A program made the position numbers and the translations under genes. The notes under the pieces are model-generated. The model was given only the letters and a program-made list of their open reading frames with translations. It ran no database searches and had not been told where the DNA came from. A stretch of DNA of 64,000 nucleotides from positions 124,001 to 188,000 of the forward strand of contig JAUIRK010000682.1 of the NCBI GenBank assembly GCA_030549495.1, written 5' to 3'. This DNA comes from Nectonema munidae. Taxonomy: Eukaryota > Nematomorpha > Nectonematoida > Nectonematidae. Shown here piece by piece: positions 49,607 through 61,600 of this stretch. Positions within the stretch are counted from its first letter, which is position 1. Every line of letters begins with the position of its first letter.

Positions 49607-52600
49607 ATTTTCTCCACATTAACCTCAACCACTCTAATGCCGCTTGGACAAACCTATATAATATTCTAATTTCAAACTTTTTTGATGTAATATCTATTAA
49701 CGAACCATATCCAAACTTCTCTTCTATTATACCAAACTATTTACTATATCACACGTCACCGTTATCCTGTTATTCAGCATGCATCTACATAAAATCAACC
49801 GTTCACCACACACCATTACCACGATTCTCTTCCAACAATTTTTACTTTGTTCTTGTTCACACCAAACCTCACCCTCTTCTTTTCGCAACCCTTTACTCTC
49901 CTCCCTCACACCCAATAGCCATCCCCTCTGATTTCTCCCAATCACTAACACTTGCAACATCCACACTCCCGTCTACATATCATTTAATCATCTCAACTGA
50001 TTGCAACGCTCGATCCCACATCTGGGACCACAAAGAAAACCCACGAGGTCAACAAGTCATCAATTTCTTATGTTCGAACAACCTATATCTCGCTGACAAA
50101 TCTAAAAACCCTACATACCAACGCTCTTGTAACAACGAACAATACACCTCTCACATTGACCTCACAATAACCACCTCAAATACTCTCAATCTAATATCCA
50201 ATTGGTCAATCTCAGACATCCCATCAGCTTCAGATCACGCCTTCATAACATTTCAACTTCACATAAACACTACAACCATCAAAAACTATAACAACATTAT
50301 AAAAAAAAAACACAACTCACTGGCTTACATATCTCAACATTCTCAACAACTCACTCCCTACATTAACATCCCTCTCTTCTCCCACTTACATCGATAAAGC
50401 AGCACTATCTCTCAATGATCATGTCTCACATTCCATCTTATCCTCCACTCCTATCAACCCATTTCCTAAAAGAAAACATGCCTATTTCTGGACACCCGAG
50501 TTAAATGCAATAAAAAACAATCTAAAACGAATTATCAAAACCCTACGAAAATCTCCTACTCCCTTAATCATCTCAATCCATTCTACTGTTAAAAAAAGAA
50601 TACAAACAGGCAATACTTCAAGCTAAAAAAGAACTCATGGGTAAAATTCACCAGCCAACACTCAAACAACCCATGGAACATCATCAATAGGCTAACTAAA
50701 AAGAAAAAACCTTCTATTCTCCCCGAAACAATACTTCCCTGCTCATCCGATCATACAACACACTACAACCCTCCATTTCTATCGACAATCTTTCCCCCCG
50801 ACTCTCCCTCTTCTGATCTCCCCTTTCACCACACAATTCGAGAACACTCTAAAAACATCATTCACTCCATCCAAAACCCTATTTTTCCTCCAATCACACT
50901 AAATGAATTAAACATAGCAGTAAACGCTCTTAAAACAAATGCCTCATCTAGCTACGACCATATCTCACCCAAACATATTAAAAAATCAATACACATTCTA
51001 AACAAACATTTACTCCTTATTTTCAATGCATGCCTTACTCATTCACATTTCCCCAACGTTTGGAAAATCGGCAAACTCATACTCATTCCTAAACCCAATA
51101 AAGATTCAAGCCTCATTCAAAATTGGCGACCAATCACTCTACTACCCATACTAGGCAAACTTTTCGAAAAAATCATTCGCAAACGTCTAGTCCACTACAT
51201 CCTATCCCATAACCTCATTCATCACACGCAATTTGCATACCTTCCCAACAAAAATACGGAAACAGCACTATCGCGTCTAACCACCTACCTTGACTCTTCT
51301 CTTTCTACTCAGAAAATTTCTTCTACAATCTTCTTAGACATAAACAACGCTTTCAACTCAGCCTGGCATCCTGCCATCATCACTAACCTTGCACACAAAT
51401 CATTTCCTCCTTACATCATCAAATTTATTAGCTCATACCTTTCAAACCGCTGTCTCATTTTCCGACATCGCGCTTCCCTTTGCATCCATAAGCTAACCCT
51501 CTCGACTCCCCAGGGAGGATGTCTTTCTGATATCCTCTGGCTAGTTCTCATAGACCCGCTTCTCGATCTAATCCACACCAACACTGATTTCTCCCAATGT
51601 TTTTCAGACGACATATTATTCACCTTCACCAGTAACTCTCAACAAGAAAACCTCACCAAATCCTCTTCATTTCTACTAAGACTACAAGAAAGAGCAATAA
51701 CACATAAGATATTCTTTAACTCCAGCAAAACAAACCTCATTCACTTTACACGCAGACGCATAGAACATTTACCCCTTCATTTAAATACCTCTACTTCTAT
51801 AACTGCATCAAAGACTATAAAATATCTAGGACTAAACCTTCAGTCCAACCTAAAATTTTCAATACACTTTAAAAAAATATACCAAAAACTCTCAGTCACC
51901 CTTTTTTCACTTAAAAGCGCTATCTCTTATAAATGGGGCCTCCGTCCCAAACACACCAAATACATATACACATCCTTAATCCTCCCAGTAATTCAATACG
52001 GAATTCTTTCCTGGGGCATCTCCTTAAAACACCCCACAACCATACATTTTCTTAACAAGATACACCGTCTCTGTCTACTTTGCATCACCAACGCATATCG
52101 TACTACTTCCACACAATGCCTAGAAATTCTAACTAACACCCTACCATTACAACTTCAACTTAAAAAAACTATTATTAAGCGCTTCATCTTGACATACAAC
52201 AACTTAATTCCCCCATTTCATCCGATCACACCTCACCACAATACTCCATCCTATTCTTTCTACTCACATCTATTAGCAAAATACGCTCCAAATATTGCTA
52301 ACTACCTAGTTCATCCCTCGATACACCCATCTCTTTTAACTCACCCATCTGCACAAAACCCTCTCAAAACATCCATATGCAAAAATAAATTTTTTGCAAA
52401 ACAATCAATTTCATACCTTCGCTCTACTTCTTCACCAACCTCCCTACGCATCTTCACAGACGCCTCAAAGAAGTCCCTAAGTACCTCCTTTGCTTACGCC
52501 TTCTTCAAAGGCTCTTCCACTAGCCCCTTTTACACCCATCGATCCCAATTAAATCCTCTACTCTCAATCCTCGAATGCGAAATCTTTAGCCTTTTACACG

Positions 52601-53340
52601 CCTGCACTACAATCACTAACAACATTAACCACTTCCTTCCCCACTTTACTACAATCCATTTCTATACCGATGCACAAAACATAATCCACGATCTCTCTCT
52701 ATCACACAACATCCCATTTCCCTCCTTTCAACTCGCCTCCTCCCTAATCAATCTTACCAAACATTTCCACATACACCTATGTTGGTGCCCTGCTCATCTA
52801 AACATACCAGAAAACTCCCTCGTAGACTACTTAGCCTCAAACTTACACCTAACCTCCCACATTCCTCTCAACTCCCTACCGCTCAAAACCTTTCTAACAC
52901 ACATTCACTTATCCACTCTAGAAGAATGGCAGATTTCCATATCTTCATCTCAAAATGCACTAATATCCTCTTTACCACACATCAGCACAATTCACACAAC
53001 TTTCAAAAACAAAAAATTTACACCACCTCGTTCAACCATTCGTTGGCTATCAGGCCATTGCCCATGCAAAGCATATCTTTTCCGAATTAAAGTAAGCGAA
53101 AATCCATACTGTCGTTTCGGATGCGACACAATAGAAACGCCATACCACCTCATATTCACATGTCAAATCTTCTCTTATCATCGCCAAGATCTTCTATTTC
53201 GCTGCCTTTCTTTACTTAACAGATCTCCAACAACACTCTCAGATCTTCTGTTACACCCAACACTACTAAAATCCCTAGCAACCCTCATTGACACCATTGA
53301 AACAACTCTCACCACCGTCGATAACCCTATAACAAACTAA
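49600..53340 (+). pseudogene. LINE ORF2: endonuclease, reverse transcriptase, RNase H (frameshifted)
   Basis: 49600-50397 is an APE-type endonuclease (LHINLNHSNAAWTNL, VISINEPYPN, ISTDCNARSHIWDH, SHIDLTITTS, SASDHAFITF; the final SDH is intact). Frame breaks follow near 50390 and 50620. About 50900-51900 is the reverse transcriptase: ASSSYDHISPKHIKKSI, NWRPITLLPILGKLFEKII, the catalytic LDINNAFNSAWHP, TPQGGCLSDILWLVL and CFSDDILFTF (F-S-D-D where A-D-D is usual). 52189-53340 opens again with RNase H: catalytic RIFTDAS, ILECEIFSL, HFYTDAQN and CPAHLNIPENSLVD, all four acidic or His positions present. It ends in a knuckle CRFGCDTIETPYHLIFTC. The frame is broken at several points, so this copy is inactive. 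Confidence 0.9.
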
Positions 53341-53497
53341 TCTGCTTTTCTCTTCTACTTTTAGGACAACCTACCTCTACCAACATCTGGTCCTTCCTTA
53401 TCCAACTCTCAAGCTTACGCGAGCATATCAGCTCACGCTGGAAAGTGCTTTGAAATCCACCTACCTACCTACCTACCTACCTACCAAGTATTCATGT

Positions 53498-54507
53498 TAA
53501 ACTCTAAGCTTGAAATCATATCGAGGTTTCATCTCTAATTATAAAAATACTCATGGTAAATCTTAATTTATCATGACGAAGAAACTTAAAAATATATATA
53601 GCTTAAATAAAAAAAGATTTTAGGATATATTTTATTTTGAAATATTATTTCAATTTAATAATTCCAAGTTACATTTTTATTTTTGATTTTTTGAGCTATC
53701 AAATATTTATGCTTAAAAGTGTTAATGTCTCAATAAATATTTGACAAACAATATTCTACCAAAAATACGAACTGTATAGCTTAATTTATACAAAGCAATA
53801 TCTTTCCTTATGTGTATAATCTAGGAAACAATTCAATATTTAATTTTAACATTCTAATTTGCCAAATAATTGTTTATCTCGAACTAAATTTTCAAGAGCA
53901 ATAACTTGTTTTGGTTAATTCAAATTTAACAATGCACATTGGCATTATAAAAAATCTTTCTTAATTGTTTGACCATTTTGAAAAAACTGTTTTGTAACCC
54001 GTTATCAACTTTAATAGTATATTTGATGTATGAATCAATCATATTTACAATCACTTATATCAAGCTTAAATTATCTGGTGTAATTATATATTAAGCTATG
54101 ATTAAATTGTGTTAAAATTATATTTTAACTATCCAAGAACGAAATTAAGTTACTCAGATAACTTGAAATGTGGAAAACACCACGTTTTTTTTATCTAGGT
54201 ACAAGAAATGTTGAGTAAGAAACGATATTTTATTATTTAATTTTTTTCTTCATCTAAAGGATGAATATTCACCCATGTAGGGTGTTACTAATCAGTAAGC
54301 ACAGATGCGCACAGTTGCCCACTAACTAAAAATACCTTTTTTGTTAAAATTTTATGAATATAAACTTTGCTTTTGTAATTATATACCTTTTCAATTAGTT
54401 TCACAACATTTAATGAATTTTTTTTATTTGTTTTCTAAGTTGTTGAATTTTCTTCAATTTTTTTTGTTTGTGAATTTTTTCAATTAAATAAGTTAGGTAC
54501 ACATTTA
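53498..54507. other. AT-rich spacer, no gene seen
   Basis: Sequence between the LINE and arm B of the inverted duplication. No coding region or obvious repeat. Confidence 0.5.
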
Positions 54508-55193
54508 TTAACAAATTTATCTATGCATAGAATGAATTTTTGCATTTTTGAAATAAAAACAGTCAGATCTTAGGAAAAATCTTAAAAATTAAACAATCAA
54601 TATAAATCTATTCTTAATTCGTTTATATATAGTAATAATTTTTTAAGCCTACTTGAGAGGGTTTTGAAGAAAGAACGATTTCACTGCTTGTGTCGAACTA
54701 TCGGTAAAAAAGGCTTGGTGTTGAATTGAACCCAAAATAGGGTAGTAGAGAAGGCAAGTATCTAACCAATCATACTCATGCTACTGTAATTCCTAATTTC
54801 GTATTTATTAAGATGATGCATATCTGACTCATTTATCCGATGTTTATTCTCACTCTTCATAATCCCAGCTTTCTAGTTATTTGCAACTTATAAGCTGGGT
54901 CATAGCATACAACAAACTCCATGTGCTATTGGCAAAGTTTTTCAACTTAATTTCATACATTCTAAAATGGCTATTAATTCAGCTTTTTACCAAAAAAATA
55001 AATATTTTTGTCAAAACTTCTTTATATTTGCAAAATAAATAAATTTTTAATGAAAAATTTAACATTAATAGATAAAGAGCTTCTTTATTGAAATTTGCTT
55101 CTATAGGTGATATTGAAGGAGTTAGCTATTTGATTAAAACATGGACTATCGATATAAACTGACAAGATAAAAAAACTAAATGGTAATTCTATG
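54508..55193 (+). repeat. Inverted duplication, arm B: ANKRD40-like exon-1 pseudocopy
   Basis: About 686 bp match the reverse complement of 47666-48329, including the upstream tRNA-like SINE and exon 1 with its start (ATGAAAAATTTAACATTAAT near 55070). A one-base deletion after the tenth codon shifts the frame, and TGC of the parent is TGA here, so the exon copy is dead. The copy keeps the donor ggtaatt, but no exon 2 follows. It now points towards WDR36, whose ATG lies about 435 bp downstream. Confidence 0.9.
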
Positions 55194-55627
55194 CTTGCAA
55201 TTTAAGATCATCAAGTTGGGATAAAATACTAAAACTAGAAAAATGACATTTGCTTCGCTTAACAGGTGGGTTAAAACAGGGTCAGTTTCCATTAAAATGA
55301 TATAAGGAAATAGAAGCAATAAGAAAAAAAGAAAGTTAGAAAGCTTATGAGAAGGATAAAAACTAGAAGTTTAAAGATTAAGAATAAAAAGGAAAGAAAA
55401 AGATACCAAAGAAATTACAAATGAGCAAATCAAGTTGCAACGTTTTAACAAAAAAAAAGGTGACGTTTTTAAATAAGAGTTAATTTAAATTAGGAATTAT
55501 TTGGTTGGTTGAAAATGACACAGCTTGTAAGATAAATTATATAATAACTTATAACAATATTTTGTTTAAAATCAAATATTTTTAATTTGAAAATTAAAAT
55601 TTTTTCCTCATTTCGTTATAGTTTTAA

Positions 55628-58600
55628 ATGGAGTCTTCTGTTTTTCTTGGTTATAGAGTCCTAGGGTATGTGTGTAATGAAGTACCTTTTTCAACAGTTT
55701 TTGATCCAAATAAAAAAGAATATAAATTGATTACTGTTGTGAAAAACGTTGTTCAATTTTACAAGGTAAAATTTTTATTTACTAATTAGATTTTTTTACA
55801 GTTAATATATTTCTAACCCAATTTTTTTGTTTTACATTAATTTCTAAGGATAATCAGTAGCTTAGTAAGTGATTTTCGCTAAAAAGCTCATTTTTTAGTG
55901 CCTGTAGGGGAATGTAGGTTTTTTACGCGTAAAATATGTTTCATTTTCGCTATTTTTATCTTTATATTTTACACGTAAAATGTCATTAAATGGACTCACC
56001 TTTAAATTGCTCATATATAACTTATTTTTCATTATTAATGCTTCCTTAATTTTAAAATTTAATCTTTTAATTTAGATCTGATTAATTAAATATAAACAGA
56101 AAGTGATATTACATCTTCAGATTTAGTAGAAATGATTGTCACATCCTCATCAGTTCATTTATTGAGGAGAATAGTGTTAATTTTAAATTGATATACTTTT
56201 TACATTTATAATATCAACGAATTAGCAATCTTATTCAAATAGTACGAAATATACTGTAATAAGGGCTATGCTAATTTGGTAAAAGATTTGACAGAATAAA
56301 ATGCCATTTTCTTCCTATTTATTTCGTTTCACCACATCTTAATGATAAATAAAAAGAGCTAATAAGTATATTCCTAGCATTTCCAAAAACTCTATTAGAG
56401 GTCATTGCAATCAGAGCAACCGGTAAAATTAACGTTTATTTAACGTTTTTTCTGGTAATTTATGTAGCCTTATGTCTATTTAAATTTAGAGTATTTAGAC
56501 TAAATAAAATATATTTTTGCTTGTATAATACTTTATAGCTATTAAGATTTTAGATAGAGTTTAGTTAAAGTTTCGATTTCTCTAACATATGGGAACATAA
56601 TTTACAGTTTACAATAATTTCTCTATATTTTCTTTATTTTACACACATCAATCATCTTAAAAAAAGTGATCTAGAATCTCATAGTTATATGGACAACAAT
56701 AAAACCCTGTAAACTCCTAATCAGAACCACCTAAATGAATACGATTATAACGACGATTTTAGAGAATTTTTTACTGTAATATCAAGAAATGTATAACTTG
56801 GAAATAATATCTTCAGAATTTTTATTTAATTCTTTTATTTTAAATGTTTAAAGGGAATTTTTATTATACAAAACAAAAACGAAAACTGCAAATTTATATA
56901 GCTTATACGATGTACAGAAGACTATTAAGCCCACAAGCCTCGAAGCCAAACGTGAATTTTCTACCACGGTATTTTATAAAAAGATTTGATCCAGACTTTC
57001 TCCTTCCACTATTAATGCCTTGCGTTTCCTTAAATCTCACTTTTCAAACAAGTATAATAAGCAAAACTAAATGTCGATGTTTTCTTATATTTTTTATGTG
57101 TTCTGTATCATTTTTAATAAATACGAAATTTAAGGTAAATAATGTTTTGTTTTAAATATACGTTATATATAGATAAAGATAAAATACTTTTATTGGTAAA
57201 AAAAATTCATAATGATAAATGATATCATTTAAAGTTTCTCTATACATCGGATTTTTTTAGCTTATTTAACTAGAAATTTACAGATTATTGAGAATTTCCT
57301 TAAAAACTTACAACTAGGAAATGATTTTCAGTAACTAAATGTCATAATTTCAAGTTATATTTTAAGGTCATAATTGGCATTTCGTAACATGTCGTTCTAG
57401 ACTCTAGCTTGAGAGATAAAATAAATTCAAACGTTCGCATAAATGGAAAAGCGTACCTAAAAGACGTCGTATTTCGAATCGATTAATATATTTATGTTTT
57501 TAGGCAGGGTTCTTTATTGATTAGTAGATATATTTATAGTTCTCGTTATTGATTAGTTGGTATTTTTCAATTTTCTAAATAAATCAGAGCTCAGAATTCT
57601 AACGAATGTATGTCTTTTTTTTCTTTTTTAGTGTAATTACAAATAATTTTTTTTTCTCATATAAAAAAATATACTCCAATTTTCTTCAAATTCTTATGAA
57701 TAAGCTATGAATACTTTTAAATCATATTTTTTTATTAGCTTAATGGTTTGAAGTTGTACAATGTCACCCAGCCGGTTCCCTTTCCCATATCTTTGATGAC
57801 TACAGGAGGAAAGTTTACCATAGTTGCTTGTGAAAATAAAGTATATTTGATAAAGAATCGAGGAGCAATTAAAAGCATAATAGCAAGGTCTGCTATCTCA
57901 AACATGCTTTGTTTTGATAAGCATTTAATAACTATTCAAGACAATTCTGTGGTTTTGTATTGTTTGAACTCTCAAACAGAATACTCACGTTTTTCTCTTT
58001 CCAAAGATAATTTTGAAGTATTATTCTTACCTTATTAATTTTTCTAATATACCTGTCAAAATTATTTTTCATTTGAGGTTTCTGTCGTGATGCACCCAAT
58101 GACGTACAAAAACAAAATTCTATTTGGTTCTGCTCAAGGAACAATGCAACTATGGAATGTTAAAAATTCTATGCTTATATATTCTTTTAAGGGCTGGCCA
58201 AATTCGTCCATTACTGTTCTTGAACAAGTAGTCATTATTTTCTTTTTTCATTTTATTTACGTATATATGTGTAATGTCTTCAAATTAGTGGAGAGGAGTG
58301 GAAATTTTTTTTGGATTTACTCTAAAAATTTTCTGTACTTGTTTTTATATTTTATATTGAAATTTATTTTAATTATGCACTTTTTGAGCAAAATTAATTA
58401 TTTTTAATGTTTGCATGAGTATAAAATAATATATATAGCTATATATGTACTAGGGTATTTTTCAAAATCGAAGTTTGAGTAAGTAAACAGGACCTAAATA
58501 AGCTTTTAAATAACAAATACTCCAAAAATTAATTTATTCCATAGAGGTACTTTTTGCGAATTTCAATTTGAAATTTGATACTATATGAAAAGCGTTAAAG

Positions 58601-61600
58601 TATATTTACTATACATAACAAGATATTTTTAATGAACTTACATCATAATTATGAAAAATGAAACAAGAAACATATTTTAAATAAATCATTCGAAAATTTT
58701 TTGTCCATTAAAAAGAATTTAAAAGTACAAAACAAATACAATTATTGATTCGAGTATAAATTATCATAAATTTGAAAATAATGTCCCTTTGAACTAAAAA
58801 AGGACGATAGCTTTGCTCAACAACTTGTCAAAATAGATTTATTTTGTTTTTCAAAAGCATATACGAAATGAGTTGCTTCTGATGCCAATTTTATACTTCT
58901 GTCAACACTTTGGCAATGAGAAAGAAGATGTGGAATATCCGTTTGGCTATTGCTTTCAATAAGTTGCTGTATTTCTTCATTTGAAATGTGCTGTATGGTA
59001 GGTGGTTCTAATAATGGAGTAGAGGTAATGATTTGTGCCATGTTTTAGACTTCCAATTTATTTTAGGTCCACTTTATAATTGCTTTTATTTCTTAAAATG
59101 AATACTTTTTTAAATAATTTTAAAGTATTCAAATAAAAAATATAAAAATTTTGTGTGTCTCAGATCAAGAATTTTTATTTTAACATCTTTGTTCTTAATC
59201 ATTGGATAAAAGAAGTTCTTAGGCAATAAACAGAAAACATTACTTTGTAAATTTTGTTTAACGACTTTTTTTAAATCATAAAAAGGAATACGCTCCAAAC
59301 AGTTTTAGAAGAAAAAAATAATGGCAGGTTAATCGTGTAATTTTGAAGATATTTTAGTTTCAAACCATGCAAGAGCGTAAACTTGAACAATATAATAGAT
59401 AATTTTTTAAAAATCATTACTTCGCCTTTTGTCTCTTGTGTATAAGCAAAAAGTCTTATTGCAAGAGTCAACCATCTTAAATGATTAAGAGGACCTATTT
59501 TGCAAACCAATTTTCATCTACTTTTTCTAATCCTATGTCTTTTCAGTATTCATAGAAAAGCCTCTGATCATAACTTAGATCGTTTAAAACAATGTCCTGA
59601 ACGAAATACTTAGCTAAAGAAGTTTCTATAATCTTAAAATTTGTTTCTGGTTCCTTATGTATGTGTTGAAAACACTTTTGCTCTAGATTTCTAATAAATT
59701 TTCTTGGACCATCTCTGTAACTCCATCAAAATTTTTGAAAAGAGCTCTAAATAGAAGTTCTATTTGAAGATTGCAGCCAATAGTATAAAGATTTTCTCCT
59801 AAAATTTCCTCAAATTTAACTGCTAAACCATTTTTACATCTTGTATTACTTGCAGTATTATCTAAAAGTATAGCGCTTTTTAGATTGTCATATCCTTCAA
59901 ACACACTGAAAGTTTCGTGAGCAAGAACATCACCGGTAGCACCATTTATAGGTTTTTTTTTGAATCAAGTATATTTCTAGAGATTTTTCATCTTCATTTT
60001 TAAAAGTAACGTGATATTCAGCTAAAACACTTTTTATTTTTTCTTGTGTTTTTTTCTTCATAATTGTATATTTCTTCATCCATTTTCCATCAGCACCACC
60101 ACAATGAATTTAGGTTTTTATTTTCATCTCATCATTACTGATGTTTTTTACTTTAGCTTTATCTCTATCTAATTTTCACTTATCAGCTAATATATTAGTC
60201 ACTTGAGTGTTCGGTCTTAATAAATGTCTGTCGTAGAATACTTCGTTTGCTAAAGTTAATTTGATGAGCAATCATTTCTCACAAGTTCCGTTACATATCA
60301 TAACTTTCGATTGATTTCATGTTGGAATTTCATTTATCTTCTTCATCCTAAATTTCAAAGAAAGATCATATAGTCTTATCTTATTATTTATAAAAAGTTT
60401 AACTTACTTCAGAGCTAGATGAGAAAGAAAACATATTAGAATTTTCATACAATTTAGTATTTTTTCAGGTAAAAGAGTTATTTTTTTCAATTTGTATTTT
60501 TTTCCTTTCTTGAAGCAGCAAGATCAACAGTGGACATTTGAAAAGCACGATTAGGACAATTTTTCGCTCTTTGACCTCTAAGATATGCTCTCTCTTCAAT
60601 TGAAACCATCTTACAGGACAAACACATATATGTTCTTAGGATATACCATTTTTGCAATTTTCTGAATGTTAAGAAATGCATTGATATATTAAAATTGATC
60701 AACATCTTACTTTATAAATATTCCTTTGCTCTATTATGTTTCTACTTGATATACTTGATTTTTTCCTCTTTTAGTCAACGGTAACGGATGTTATAGCTGT
60801 TGGAATGAAGAATGGTGATATTCACATTCACAATATTTTATATGATAAACCCATACACTCTTTTTGCCAAGAATACGGACATGTTACCTGCATAGCTTTT
60901 AGACAAGGTTAATCTTAAAAAAGTTTCCCATTTTTTTTATTACTCTCTCTTATTTTTTTTAAATTTACAGATGGGCCTGGTGTCATGGTTTCAGCTTCAA
61001 AGCAAGGGCACCTTTGCCTTTGGGATTTAAAAGGAAAATCTTCATTGTGTCAAATGAGAAATGCACATAATGGCGATATTACAGGCCTGAGAACTTTTCC
61101 CAATGAACCATTGATTGCCAGTTCATCAATTGATAATAGTATTAAGGTTTCCTTTTTTACACTTAAATTTAAATATAGTAAATAGTGTTATAGAAAAATG
61201 GGTAAGATTTTGTGAAGACAAATTTGATTTTTAATAGATTTTATGAATATTGTGCTTTGCTATTCATTTTCTCATAGGCAATATAGGAAAAATATTCTAT
61301 AAAGTATTACAATTATTTTATTTATTATGACTATATAAGCCACACAGTATAATGAATGTTGATTATAAGTTTATTTTAGTCAATGGTAAATACAACTTTT
61401 ATAAAGATAGCCCTTTATGCTTAAAGAAAAAGTATTATCACATACAACACTACTTAAAGATTTAAATTTTTTCCAAGCTAGTTTTATTATGTGTTCTACT
61501 GAGTTATTAACACTACCTATCTGATCTATAACCTCTCAACTTTTTTAAAATCTGAGCAACTAGTACACTTAAAATTTTTTACTTTTAATAAACTAGCTTT

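Larger units (their letters stand above)
48859..53484 (+). mobile_element. RNase H-encoding I-group LINE, nearly full length
   Basis: The 4.6-kb element lies between copies of (C)AAGTATTCATGT (48846-48858 and 53485-53497). It starts inside the ORF1 coding region, so it is slightly 5'-truncated, and ends in a (CTAC)n tail (53459-53484). ORF1, then a 7-bp overlap, then ORF2 with endonuclease, reverse transcriptase, RNase H and a C-terminal zinc knuckle. Presence of RNase H points to the I/LOA/Outcast-type groups. The sense strand is visibly poor in G and rich in A and C. The bases before the tail (53419-53453) recur in the SINE at 3946-4123. Confidence 0.9.

Noticed and set aside
56844-57155. 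Extra WDR36 exon or nested gene in intron 1
   Set aside because: Exons 1 and 2 already join in phase with continuous homology, and this frame resembles no known domain.
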